This document shows, piece by piece, positions 26,349-34,637 of a stretch of 64,000 bases of DNA. The DNA is from CAZJJZ01 sp964546505 (GTDB lineage: Bacteria > Patescibacteriota > Gracilibacteria > UBA1369): positions 1 to 64,000 of the forward strand of contig CAZJJZ010000002.1 in NCBI GenBank assembly GCA_964546505.1. Direction: 5' to 3'. Below the pieces are notes generated by a model that saw nothing but the letters and a program-made list of their open reading frames with translations, was not told the origin of the DNA and did no database searches. Each line of letters opens with the position of its first letter. The stretch's first letter is position 1. The translations under genes were made by a program, and so were the position numbers.

Positions 26349-27119
26349 TTACTTTGGCCTTTTTGACAGGATCTCTGCGCCTTTTTCCGTTATCAAAATG
26401 GTATGCTCAACTTGAGCTGCCAAACTGCCATCTACTGTGACTATTGTCCATTTATCTGAGAGCGTTTTGATTTGATAGTCGCCCATGGTAATAATTGGCT
26501 CAATGGCAAAAGTCATACCAGGTTGTATAGTGATGCCAGGGTCGCGATCACGAAAATTCAAAATGAAGGGATCTTCGTGTAGTTGTTTACCAATACCATG
26601 GCCGGATAAATCTCTGACAATTCCATAGCCTTCTTTATTGATGACATCTTCAATGTAGCCGCTAATTTCTCTGGTCTTGATACCAGGTCTAATTTTCTCG
26701 ATGGCTTTTTCCAATGCTTTGTAAGCTGTATTGATGAATTTTTGCTTTTGCGCAAAAGTGACCTGGCCCATTTTGATTGCCTGTTCATCTGCAAGAGCAG
26801 TGTCAAAATTTGCTTCTTTGACCAAGACCGTGATGGCGGAGTCAGAGTAAAATCCTTGATAAATCACTCCGCAGTCTACAGTAAAAATATCTCCATTCTC
26901 TAATTTGGTTTGATTGGGAATGCCATGCACTACCACATCATTGATATTGGCGCAGATGCTGTTGGGGAAATCATTATATCCTTTGAATCCAGGTAGTCCC
27001 CCTAGCTCCAAAATCCTTTTTTCGGCGAATTGGTCGATTGCTAATGTAGTGATACCCGGCTTAATCAGATCTTCAATTTCACTCAAAACCTGGCCAAGTA
27101 TTTTTCCCGCTTGACGCAT
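26349..27119 (-). CDS. map: Methionine aminopeptidase, type I
   Basis: Removes the initiator methionine from new proteins. Metal-binding residues are in family context: VVVHGIP, DCGVIYQGFYSD with both Asp, GHGIGKQLHEDP, MTFAIEPI and the final VEHTILITEKG. The first in-frame ATG is at 27119, but the codons upstream of it (IKNQDEIKLMRQAG) match the normal family N-terminus. Translation may therefore begin at the ATA at 27155, which overlaps the adk stop, or at the ATA at 27146. Confidence 0.93.
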   Translation of the reverse strand: MRQAGKILGQVLSEIEDLIKPGITTLAIDQFAEKRILELGGLPGFKGYNDFPNSICANINDVVVHGIPNQTKLENGDIFTVDCGVIYQGFYSDSAITVLVKEANFDTALADEQAIKMGQVTFAQKQKFINTAYKALEKAIEKIRPGIKTREISGYIEDVINKEGYGIVRDLSGHGIGKQLHEDPFILNFRDRDPGITIQPGMTFAIEPIITMGDYQIKTLSDKWTIVTVDGSLAAQVEHTILITEKGAEILSKRPK

Positions 27120-27151
27120 TAATTTGATTTCATCCTGATTTTTTATGGTGA

Positions 27152-27757
27152 CTATGTTGCCACCTTCTCGCCAGATTTTGATGGTATTTTCTTAAAGTAT
27201 GGATCCAGAGTTGCATTGATTTCTTTTGTCACTTCTGTGACGGCTTGATCGCCATTGATGGTCAGAATTTTATTGTCTTGACGGTAACCTTCAATGACAG
27301 GCTCGGTTTCTTGATGAAAAATTTGTTGGCGATGATGGATTTTTTCAGGAGTATCGTCCAAGCGTTTTTCAATCAATGCTCTTTTATACAATCTTTCCAA
27401 AGTTTTTTCAACTGGAACTAAAATATGCAGATAAAGTGTCTGACGTTGATTGTTAATCAGCATTTGATCAAAGAGGTCTTTTTGGACTAAACTGCGAGGA
27501 ATGCCGTCAAAAATAATAAATTGATCTGAGGGAATTTTTTGTACAAATTGTTCGGCCATACCGACAATCAATTCCGGTTCGACCAAATTACCATTATCAA
27601 TTCTCTCTTTGATTTTTCTGCCGATAACCGTATCTTCTTTGGAAGCTTTGCGCAGTTCGGCGCCAGCCTCAAAAATGACCATATTATATCTTTCGGCAAT
27701 AAATTTTGCCTGGGTTCCTTTACCAGAACCCTGGATTCCAAACAGGACGATGTCCAT
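27152..27757 (-). CDS. adk: Adenylate kinase, short-lid and divergent
   Basis: Interconverts ATP, ADP and AMP. The P-loop GIQGSGKGTQAKF is at the N-terminus. The AMP-site segment reads FEAGAELRK where most Adk have STGDMLR. The FDGIPRSLVQ segment is recognisable. The lid is short (RLYKRALIEKRLDDTPEKI) and lacks zinc cysteines. The 201-residue product ends in a short Lys-rich tail. It lies between secY and map, the usual spc/alpha junction. Confidence 0.9.
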   Translation of the reverse strand: MDIVLFGIQGSGKGTQAKFIAERYNMVIFEAGAELRKASKEDTVIGRKIKERIDNGNLVEPELIVGMAEQFVQKIPSDQFIIFDGIPRSLVQKDLFDQMLINNQRQTLYLHILVPVEKTLERLYKRALIEKRLDDTPEKIHHRQQIFHQETEPVIEGYRQDNKILTINGDQAVTEVTKEINATLDPYFKKIPSKSGEKVAT

Positions 27758-27768
27758 TTTTTCTAGTT

Positions 27769-29067
27769 TTAATAAAGTTTGTTGTAGTCGTGCATCACCA
27801 CTTGGGCATTGACTTGACGAACAATATCCAAGATCACACTAACGATAATAATCAGTCCGGAGCCGGTAATCAAGGTGGGAATTGCGCCGATAGAAAGCGA
27901 AGTGGAGAATAGTTGCAAAATGTTTGGTATAATCGCAATCACAGCAATGAAAACACCTCCGAATAAATTCAAGTGATTGGATACTTTTGCCAGATAATCA
28001 GCAGTTTGTTTTCCTGGGCGGAGACCCGGTACATAGCTACCTCGTTTTTGGAGATTATCTGCCACTTCTTCTGGATTGAAGGTGATAGATACGTAAAAGA
28101 AAGTAAAGGCAACAATCAAAATAAAGAAGAATAAACTATAGTAAATAGTATTCTGATTGAGATAAGTATTGATAAAGCTGGCAATGTCGCGAAGGGTCTG
28201 GTTTTGAGAATTGGTCATGAACTGTGCGATGATTCCAGGAAAACTAACAACAGACAAACCAAAGATAATTGGAATCATACCAGCCTGATTAATTTTCAAA
28301 GGAAGGAAGGACTTGTCGCTACCGCTTTTGACACCTCTACTGGCATAGAGAATAGGAATTTTTCTTTCTGCTTCGGTGAAAAGAACAACCGCTACCATCG
28401 AAATCAAAGTCACCAAAATCATAATCACAAAAGGTATCAATTGTTGGCTAGAAGTTTGAGCAAGGAGAATGTTCTGTCCAATCACTTGTGGAAAACCAGC
28501 AGCTATACCGGCGAAGATGATGATTGAACTGCCATTACCAATTCCTTTTTCAGAGATCAATTCTCCCAACCACATTAACAGTATTGAACCGGCGGTTACA
28601 GTGAGCATTATGGGAACAATGACTTGCCAGCTGTTGATATTTTCGATGATTTGAGTCTGCGCTTGTGAATTGAGTATCAAAATCATACCGTAGGACTGAA
28701 TCAATGCCAGGGGTATGGTCAGTAAACGAGTATATTGATTTAATTTGCGACGGCCTTGATCACCTTCTTTATTGAGGGATTCCCATTTAGGGATAATGAC
28801 AGCCAACAATTGGATTATGATTGAGGCGTTGATGTATGGCCCTAAGCCCATCAATAAAATAGAGAAATTTTCGGCGCTACCACCGGTTAGTAGACTCAAG
28901 GTTCCCAGTAATTGATTTTGTTGGAAGATAGCTTGTATAGCACTGAGATTGGCTCCTGGGATGGTAATTTGAGAGATTAATCTAACGATGACAACAATGA
29001 AGAGTGTGAAGAGAATTTTGTTGCGTAGGCTTTTACTTTTCCAAATTTGATTGAAAATTTTTGACAT
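27769..29067 (-). CDS. secY: Protein translocase subunit SecY
   Basis: A 432-residue integral membrane protein with ten predicted helices, forming the Sec channel with SecE and SecG. The N-terminus has the RNKILFTLFIVVIVRLI first helix. Conserved pieces include the LGPYINASIIIQLL plug and gate region, GIGNGSSIIIFAGI, and the cytoplasmic loop around RGSYVPGLRPGKQT. It lies 7 bp after rplO in the spc operon. Confidence 0.96.
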   Translation of the reverse strand: MSKIFNQIWKSKSLRNKILFTLFIVVIVRLISQITIPGANLSAIQAIFQQNQLLGTLSLLTGGSAENFSILLMGLGPYINASIIIQLLAVIIPKWESLNKEGDQGRRKLNQYTRLLTIPLALIQSYGMILILNSQAQTQIIENINSWQVIVPIMLTVTAGSILLMWLGELISEKGIGNGSSIIIFAGIAAGFPQVIGQNILLAQTSSQQLIPFVIMILVTLISMVAVVLFTEAERKIPILYASRGVKSGSDKSFLPLKINQAGMIPIIFGLSVVSFPGIIAQFMTNSQNQTLRDIASFINTYLNQNTIYYSLFFFILIVAFTFFYVSITFNPEEVADNLQKRGSYVPGLRPGKQTADYLAKVSNHLNLFGGVFIAVIAIIPNILQLFSTSLSIGAIPTLITGSGLIIIVSVILDIVRQVNAQVVMHDYNKLY

Positions 29068-29074
29068 GTCTTAT

Positions 29075-29524
29075 TTATTGAATTTCTTTAACAGTTCCGC
29101 CAGCTTTAGAGATTTTTTCTTTGGCGGAAGTGGAGAATTTTTCGGCTGTGATAGTTAGTTTTTTGGTCAATTCGCCAGTGCCTAAAATTTTCACAGGTTG
29201 AGTGAGGTTGGGAATTAAACCTTGTGTTTTTAGGGCCTTGCTATCCACCTCTGTGCCGTCTTCAAAGACATTAAGGGCAGAAAGATTAACCACAAGGAAT
29301 TTTACTTGATTAACGTTTTTGAAGCCTTTCAGTTTTGGTAATTGACGGGAAATTGGATTTTGACCACCTGTGAACCCGGCTTTGATACTTCCACCAGTTC
29401 TGGCAGTTTGTCCTTTACCTCCTTTACCAGAGTAGGTTCCCAAACCAGATCCATTGCCACGGCCTAATCTTTTTTTGGTTTTCTTAGCTCCTTTATTACG
29501 TTTTAGATTTAATAGTGCTTCCAT
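29075..29524 (-). CDS. rplO: 50S ribosomal protein L15
   Basis: A 149-residue protein with the Gly-rich N-terminal extension (KKRLGRGNGSGLGTYSGKGG) that threads into 23S rRNA, and a globular C-terminal domain with AEKFSTSAKEKISKAGG. Only 27 bp separate it from rpsE, so L30 (rpmD), which usually lies here, is missing from this position. Confidence 0.96.
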   Translation of the reverse strand: MEALLNLKRNKGAKKTKKRLGRGNGSGLGTYSGKGGKGQTARTGGSIKAGFTGGQNPISRQLPKLKGFKNVNQVKFLVVNLSALNVFEDGTEVDSKALKTQGLIPNLTQPVKILGTGELTKKLTITAEKFSTSAKEKISKAGGTVKEIQ

Positions 29525-29551
29525 GATGTTGCGATAATATAATTACGGTTA

Positions 29552-30160
29552 TTAAGCGGCAGAACTTTCAGTTTTCACTGGTTTGACAGCTGGTTTTTTG
29601 GCGGCTGGTGTTTTCTTTTCAGTGCCCTGGGTTTCAGTGGTGGTCTTGGGAGTTTCTAGTGTTTTGGCGCCTTCTAATTTTAACCAAGGAATGGCGGCGA
29701 GTTTAGCTAAGGCTTTTACAGCAGCTTGACTGTTGTTAAGACGATTGTTGCTGCCGAAGGCTTTACCGATAATATCTTTGATACCTGCTAATTCCACTAC
29801 TTTACGTAATGGTCCACCGGCTTTGATACCTGTACCAGGTAGAGCTGGCTTAAGCATTAATTTAGCACTCTTGAATTTGATGTCGATTTTGTGCGGAATG
29901 GTAGTGCCGGTAATTGGAACATTTACTAGACTTTTCTTGGCTTGAGCAATGGCTTTGGAAATAGCACCAGTAACTTCTGTTGATTTACCAATACCCACAC
30001 CCACTTTGCCTTTGTGATTACCAATAACAACTGTAGCTCGGAAACGCAGTCTACGTCCTCCCTTTACTACACGAGTTACGCGATCAATCTGAATGACTTC
30101 TTCGTCGAATTCTTTGATTTCTTTAGCAGGTCCTTTCGTTTTTTTAGTATTCTTAGCCAC
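29552..30160 (-). CDS. rpsE: 30S ribosomal protein S5 with Ala/Lys/Thr-rich tail
   Basis: The core shows VTRVVKGGRRLRFRATVVIG and GKSTEVTGAISKAIAQAKK, then PALPGTGIKAGGPLRKVVELAG. S5 helps decoding fidelity. After the core a tail of about 40 residues, rich in Thr, Lys, Pro and Ala, is added (KKTPAAKKPAVKPVK near the end), making 202 residues against about 165 normally. Confidence 0.96.
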   Translation of the reverse strand: MAKNTKKTKGPAKEIKEFDEEVIQIDRVTRVVKGGRRLRFRATVVIGNHKGKVGVGIGKSTEVTGAISKAIAQAKKSLVNVPITGTTIPHKIDIKFKSAKLMLKPALPGTGIKAGGPLRKVVELAGIKDIIGKAFGSNNRLNNSQAAVKALAKLAAIPWLKLEGAKTLETPKTTTETQGTEKKTPAAKKPAVKPVKTESSAA

Positions 30161-30191
30161 GTTAGAGGAAAATTAGGAAATAGATAAATTA

Positions 30192-30539
30192 TTAGAATTT
30201 GAGTCCGCCTTCTCTGGCGCCTTCGGCAAGAGCTTTGATTCTGCCGTGATATTTATAGCCGTTTCTATCAAATACGCAAGTTTCGATTTTTTTCTCGAGC
30301 GCTTTTTTAGCGAGATCCAATCCAACTTGTTTGGCGCTATCAGTTTTGGTGGATTTTTGCTTGCTTTTAAGGTCATTGGCGCTAACCAGAATTTTTCCTG
30401 ATGCCGCATCGATAATTTGAGCGTAATTGTTGTTTAAGCTACGGAAAACATTTAATCTTGGACGATCAGAGTTAGAAACTATCTTAGTCTTTACGCGTCT
30501 GCTTCTTTGCAGTCTGGCTTGTTCTTTACTTCTTGTCAT
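30192..30539 (-). CDS. rplR: 50S ribosomal protein L18
   Basis: A 115-residue protein that binds 5S rRNA. It has the RPRLNVFRSLNNNYAQIIDA strand-turn, the AKQVGLDLAKKALEKKI helix and the ending FDRNGYKYHGRIKALAEGAREGGL. Position and order (rplF-rplR-rpsE) are canonical for the spc operon. Confidence 0.97.
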   Translation of the reverse strand: MTRSKEQARLQRSRRVKTKIVSNSDRPRLNVFRSLNNNYAQIIDAASGKILVSANDLKSKQKSTKTDSAKQVGLDLAKKALEKKIETCVFDRNGYKYHGRIKALAEGAREGGLKF

Positions 30540-30576
30540 GTTGAGGGGTTGTTAAAGCGGAAATTAGTTTTTAAAA

Positions 30577-31128
30577 TTATTTATCTTTACCAGCAGCTTT
30601 ACCAGCTTTTTGAGCCACGTATTCACCGAGGTAACGAATACCTTTACCTTTATATGGTTCAGGTTTTTTGAAGGTACGGATTTCAGCTGCGGTTTGACCG
30701 ACTAATTCTTTATCAATTCCCTGAATAATCAAAATATTTTTCTTTTCTTTATCAACTTCGATTTTAACACCTTGAGGGGCATTATATTCAATAGGGTGAG
30801 AAAAGCCTAAATTCAGAGTAAGTTTGCTTCCTGCTACGGCCGCTCTATAACCTACACCGAGGATTTCTAGTTTCTTCTCAAAACCTTTTGTTACTCCTTC
30901 AACTAGATTATTAAGTACACTTCTAGTTAGGCCGTGAACGCTTTTGGATAATTTTAAATCGTTGATGCGAGTCACGATAATTTGATTCCCTTCGACGGCA
31001 ACTTTGGCATTTGGATGAACTGTAAAATTTAATTCACCTTTAGGGCCTTTGACGTTGACGATTTGATTGCTAACTGTCACGGTTACTCCGTTGGGGATTA
31101 GCACTGGTTGTTTTCCAATTCTAGACAT
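30577..31128 (-). CDS. rplF: 50S ribosomal protein L6
   Basis: A 183-residue two-domain protein that starts MSRIGKQPVLIPNGVTV and has the C-terminal signature KPEPYKGKGIRYLGE, which binds 23S rRNA near the sarcin-ricin loop. It is encoded between rpsH and rplR as usual. Confidence 0.97.
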   Translation of the reverse strand: MSRIGKQPVLIPNGVTVTVSNQIVNVKGPKGELNFTVHPNAKVAVEGNQIIVTRINDLKLSKSVHGLTRSVLNNLVEGVTKGFEKKLEILGVGYRAAVAGSKLTLNLGFSHPIEYNAPQGVKIEVDKEKKNILIIQGIDKELVGQTAAEIRTFKKPEPYKGKGIRYLGEYVAQKAGKAAGKDK

Positions 31129-31154
31129 TTTTTTGAAATAAAAGTTAAGTAGAC

Positions 31155-31529
31155 TTAGTAGATTTCACAGATTAATTCACCACCGATATTGGCTTTTTTA
31201 GCTTCATCTCCAGTCATTAGACCATGAGATGTGGAAATGATAGAGATGCCCAAACCACCTTTGACCTTTTTGATTTCAGTACTAGGAACATAAATTCTTT
31301 GGCCTGGTTTGCTGACTCTTTTCACTTCGATGTCTTGTTTTTCTGGTAAAAGATTGACGGTGATGACGCGCTTATTTTTCTTTTCGAAATTTTCAATGAA
31401 TTTTTTCTTTTGCATGATATCCAGCAATTGCAATTTCATATTGGAAAAAGGAACTTCCAAAGTGTATTTGCGAGCGCGGCTGGCATTTTTGATTCTGGTG
31501 AGTAAATCTGCAATCGGATCGGTTAGCAT
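31155..31529 (-). CDS. rpsH: 30S ribosomal protein S8
   Basis: A 124-residue protein starting MLTDPIADLLTRIKNASRA and ending with the family motif GISIISTSHGLMTGDEAKK...GGELICEIY. S8 binds 16S rRNA helix 21 and in E. coli represses the spc operon. Confidence 0.97.
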   Translation of the reverse strand: MLTDPIADLLTRIKNASRARKYTLEVPFSNMKLQLLDIMQKKKFIENFEKKNKRVITVNLLPEKQDIEVKRVSKPGQRIYVPSTEIKKVKGGLGISIISTSHGLMTGDEAKKANIGGELICEIY

Positions 31530-31555
31530 AGTTGAGAATATTTAAACGTTAGATA

Positions 31556-31780
31556 TTACCAAGAGGATTTTTTCAACCCCATAATTTTGCCGGAATTGGC
31601 TTTTTCTCTGAAACAAATACGACACATCTCGTATTTACGTAGATAGCCGCCATTTCTGCCGCAGAGTTTGCAGCGATTGTATACGCGGGTTGCATATTTA
31701 GGTTTTTTACCATTTGCTAAGGCTTTGAGGAGGTTTTCCTGAAGTTTAGCGGTCTTTACTTTGAGTGCTGTTCTTGCCAT
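31556..31780 (-). CDS. rpsN: 30S ribosomal protein S14, zinc-type
   Basis: A 74-residue protein with the zinc knuckle CKLCGRNGGYLRKYEMCRIC (two CxxC pairs) and the C-terminal IMGLKKSSW. This is the short zinc-binding form of S14, not the long cysteine-free form. The first 15 or so residues are slightly longer than in the common 61-residue version. Confidence 0.96.
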   Translation of the reverse strand: MARTALKVKTAKLQENLLKALANGKKPKYATRVYNRCKLCGRNGGYLRKYEMCRICFREKANSGKIMGLKKSSW

Positions 31781-31795
31781 TGTGAGGGGAAGTGA

Positions 31796-32371
31796 TTAGA
31801 TTATTTTTTCTCTTGGAAAGNNNNNNNNNNNNNNNGCTTTAAGCAAGGCCAAGCCGGTGGCGTTATCCTTAGCGGTTGTACAAACGGTGATTTGTAAACC
31901 ATGTAATTTCACCAGGTCATCGGCGTTAATCTCTGGGAAAACAGTATGTTCTCTGATTGCCAATGAGTAATTACCATGTCCATCGAAACTGCGAGGAGAA
32001 ATTCCGCGGAAGTCTCTGGTACGAGGGAAGGTGATATTTACTAATTTATAAACAAATTCATACATTTGATTGCCTCGTAGCGTAACGTGAATACCAATCG
32101 GCATTCCTTCTCTAACTTTAAAGTTGGAGATGGATTTTTTAGCTTTGGCAATTACTGGTTTTTGTCCAGCGATAGCAGTGATGTTTTGCGTGATGTGAGA
32201 GTAATCTTTTCCGCCATCGAGCATTTTTCCAATGCCAACATTGATAACAACTTTGGTGAGTTTTGGAACAGCGTTAACGTTGTCCAACTTCAGTTGTTTC
32301 TTGAGCTCAGGAGCAATTTCCTTCTGGAATTTTTGCTTGAGTACCGGTATATACTTGATTGTCTTAGTCAT
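31796..32371 (-). CDS. rplE: 50S ribosomal protein L5, crossed by a small gap near the C-terminus
   Basis: About 190 residues, binding 5S rRNA. Family motifs are VINVGIGKMLDGGKDYS, KPVIAKAKKSISNFKVREGMPIG and RDFRGISPRSFDGHGNYSLA. Fifteen Ns at 31821-31835 hide part of the last helix; the reading resumes with FPREKII before the stop. Confidence 0.95.
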   Translation of the reverse strand: MTKTIKYIPVLKQKFQKEIAPELKKQLKLDNVNAVPKLTKVVINVGIGKMLDGGKDYSHITQNITAIAGQKPVIAKAKKSISNFKVREGMPIGIHVTLRGNQMYEFVYKLVNITFPRTRDFRGISPRSFDGHGNYSLAIREHTVFPEINADDLVKLHGLQITVCTTAKDNATGLALLKXXXXXXFPREKII

Positions 32372-32388
32372 ATCAGTTGATCAATTGA

Positions 32389-32751
32389 TTAGGCTTTAAT
32401 TTTTTCTTTGGCAGCTTTTTTGGATTTGCTGACAGTTGTGTGGCTATCTAGAGCAGAAGCTGATTTCTTGCTGATTCTTTCTTTTTTGCCATTAGCAAGC
32501 TTTTTGTAGCCAACGCGAGTTGGTTTATCAGTCTTGGGATCAATTACCATGACATTAGAAGCGCTTATAAAGCCTTCACTTACTACTTTGTCACCGGCTT
32601 GACCATATCTTTTTTTGATATGTCTGGTGCGGAGGTTGATTTTTTCAATCTTAACCTTGTTTTTTTGGCTATCGATGGCGATGATGGTGCCAGTTTTGTG
32701 CTTATCTTTACCGGCGATAACCAATACTTTGTCGTTGACTTTGAGTTTCAT
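32389..32751 (-). CDS. rplX: 50S ribosomal protein L24
   Basis: A 120-residue protein with the KOW motif near the start (KVNDKVLVIAGKDKHKTGTI), then KINLRTRHIKKRYGQAG and TRVGYKKLANGKKERI. After the core a Ser/Lys/Ala-rich tail of about 25 residues is present. It lies between rplN and rplE. Confidence 0.96.
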   Translation of the reverse strand: MKLKVNDKVLVIAGKDKHKTGTIIAIDSQKNKVKIEKINLRTRHIKKRYGQAGDKVVSEGFISASNVMVIDPKTDKPTRVGYKKLANGKKERISKKSASALDSHTTVSKSKKAAKEKIKA

Positions 32752-32770
32752 ACAGCGTTGATAACTTTAA

Positions 32771-33139
32771 TTATAATACTTCAGGAGCGAGACTGACGAT
32801 TTTTTGATAACCTTTATCTCTAATTTCTCTACCAATTGGACCAAATACACGAGTTCCTTTTGGCTCATTATCTTTATTGATAATGACGATAGCGTTCTCA
32901 TCAAAGCGGATATAGCTTCCGTCTTTACGTTTAATTTCTTTTCTAGTTCTGACCACCACACCCTTTTCTACAGCGTGAGTTTTGACTGCGCCTTTTGGTG
33001 CGGCTTGTTTGATGGCAACTACAACGATATCGCCAATAGAAGCGTATCTTTTTCTGCTGCTGCCAAGCACTTTAATACATTGAGCGAGTTTTGCTCCAGT
33101 GTTATCAGCGATATTTAGCATTGTTCTTAACTGAATCAT
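32771..33139 (-). CDS. rplN: 50S ribosomal protein L14
   Basis: A 122-residue protein starting MIQLRTMLNIADNTGAK, with IGDIVVVAIKQAAPKG, the KEIKRKDGSYIRFDENAIVI stretch and the C-terminal KIVSLAPEVL. It forms an intersubunit bridge. Order rpsQ-rplN-rplX is canonical. Confidence 0.97.
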   Translation of the reverse strand: MIQLRTMLNIADNTGAKLAQCIKVLGSSRKRYASIGDIVVVAIKQAAPKGAVKTHAVEKGVVVRTRKEIKRKDGSYIRFDENAIVIINKDNEPKGTRVFGPIGREIRDKGYQKIVSLAPEVL

Positions 33140-33172
33140 GGCGGTATAGGTTGGCTATTATAGTAAATAAAA

Positions 33173-33421
33173 TTATTTGCTGGTTGTTACTCCAGCTGGT
33201 TTTACCACAGTCCATCTCTTGAGTTTAGAAAGAGGTCTGGTTTCATAAATTGTTACTTCATCACCCACCTGAAATTCTTTATTTGGGCAATCAGCATAAA
33301 ATTTATTAGAAACGCGATATCTTTTTTTATACTTCGGATGAGTTTTGTAGGTGTGTACTTGGACTACGATGGTTTTATCCATTTTGTCGCTTACAACTGT
33401 ACCTTTTTTGCTTCTAACCAT
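33173..33421 (-). CDS. rpsQ: 30S ribosomal protein S17
   Basis: An 82-residue OB-fold protein beginning MVRSKKGTVVSDKMDKTIVV at ATG 33421. A longer in-frame start would overlap rplP and lacks similarity. Conserved pieces are HPKYKKRYRVSNKFYAD and ETRPLSKLKRWTVV. It starts only 11 bp after the rplP stop, so rpmC (L29) is absent from its usual place. Confidence 0.96.
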   Translation of the reverse strand: MVRSKKGTVVSDKMDKTIVVQVHTYKTHPKYKKRYRVSNKFYADCPNKEFQVGDEVTIYETRPLSKLKRWTVVKPAGVTTSK

Positions 33422-33432
33422 AAGGATGTCTG

Positions 33433-33852
33433 TTATTCTTGATGAGTATTGATAAATTTGCATTTAACCGGCAATTTTTGTGAAGCCAGTCTCATAGCTT
33501 CTTTGGCGGTGTTTTCGTCGATACCGTCCATTTCAAAGAGTACGGTTCCTTTGCGGACAACAGCTACGTAGTGATCCAGGGCACCTTTACCAGAACCCAT
33601 TGGTACTTCTGCAGCTTTCTGAGTTATTGACTTGTGAGGGAAAATTCTAATCCAGATTTTTCCACCTCTTTTGACATAACGAGTCATCGCACGACGAGCG
33701 GCTTCAATCTGTCTGGCGGTGATTTCCGCACCAATCAATGATTTGAGTGCGAATGATCCGAAGGCAGGTCTGAAACCTTTAGTGGCAATTCTGGATTCTT
33801 TGCCTCTCAGTCTTTGTGATTTTCGATATTTGGTCTTCTTTGGTCCGAACAT
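33433..33852 (-). CDS. rplP: 50S ribosomal protein L16
   Basis: A 139-residue protein. It has KTKYRKSQRLRGK near the start, ITARQIEAARRAMTRYVKRGGK, and the loop RIFPHKSITQKAAEVPMGSGKG that reaches the peptidyl-transferase region. It lies 92 bp downstream of rpsC, an unusually wide spacing for this operon, and that spacer contains a predicted promoter. Confidence 0.97.
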   Translation of the reverse strand: MFGPKKTKYRKSQRLRGKESRIATKGFRPAFGSFALKSLIGAEITARQIEAARRAMTRYVKRGGKIWIRIFPHKSITQKAAEVPMGSGKGALDHYVAVVRKGTVLFEMDGIDENTAKEAMRLASQKLPVKCKFINTHQE

Positions 33853-33903
33853 GATGGGAAGAAATAAATAATTTGATTGACGGGATATTAATTTAGCGTG
33901 GGG

Positions 33904-33936
33904 AGTCTACTATGCGAGCCTGTTTTGGTCAACAGG
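33904..33936 (-). promoter_or_regulatory. Predicted internal promoter with a palindrome, between rpsC and rplP
   Basis: On the minus strand TTGACC (33927-33932), exactly 17 bp, then TAGACT (33904-33909). A 6-bp inverted repeat CCTGTT/AACAGG (33919-33924, 33931-33936) overlaps the -35 box and could be an operator or an RNA hairpin for the incoming transcript. This would allow L16-S17 and downstream genes to be transcribed separately. Confidence 0.5.
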
Positions 33937-33944
33937 ATTTTTGC

Positions 33945-34604
33945 CTATTCTTCTGAGTTGATATATTCACCTTTCTTATTGAAAACATCGCCCTTGTAAA
34001 CCCAAACTTTGATACCGATAATACCATATGTGGTGCTAGCGTTGGCAGTAGCGTAATCAATATTGGCACGGAAAGTATGTAGTGGAATTTTACCTTCAGT
34101 GTAAAATTCTGAACGGGAGATTTCCACACCGTTCAATCTACCAGCAGCAGAAACTTTGACACCTTTGGCTCCAGTTTCCATTGCTCTTTCAATGGCCATT
34201 TTTGCTGCACGACGGTAAGAAACACGTTTTTCAATTTGACGAGCAATTGACTCAGCCAGTAGAGCGGCGTTCAAAGTAGGTTTCTTTACTTCTCTGATGC
34301 TCAAAGAAAAATCTTCATTAAATTTTTTCTTTAACTTGTCGCGTAAATTTTCGATGTTGGCGCCTTGTTTGCCAATGATAATACCTGGCTTAGCGCTGTG
34401 AATAAAAACATTCACTTTGTTGGCGGTTCTTTGAATTTCAACTTTGGCCACACCGGCCTCTTCCAATTCTTTCTTAATGATTTTTTCGATTTGGAAGTCT
34501 TGATGCAAGAATTTGGCAAACTTTTTCTTGTTGGCAAACCATTTTGCATCCCAAGTGCGGATGATGCCGATTCTCTGAACTATTGGATTAACTTTCTGTC
34601 CCAT
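33945..34604 (-). CDS. rpsC: 30S ribosomal protein S3
   Basis: A 219-residue protein with the start MGQKVNPIVQRIGIIRTWDAKW, the KH domain with VFIHSAKPGIIIGKQGANIE (GxxG loop), and the C-terminal ARQIEKRVSYRRAAKMAIERAM segment implicated in mRNA entry. It is encoded after rplV, as usual. Confidence 0.97.
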   Translation of the reverse strand: MGQKVNPIVQRIGIIRTWDAKWFANKKKFAKFLHQDFQIEKIIKKELEEAGVAKVEIQRTANKVNVFIHSAKPGIIIGKQGANIENLRDKLKKKFNEDFSLSIREVKKPTLNAALLAESIARQIEKRVSYRRAAKMAIERAMETGAKGVKVSAAGRLNGVEISRSEFYTEGKIPLHTFRANIDYATANASTTYGIIGIKVWVYKGDVFNKKGEYINSEE

Positions 34605-34637
34605 TGTAATGAGTGGAGTTAGGAGTTAGGTGCTGTT

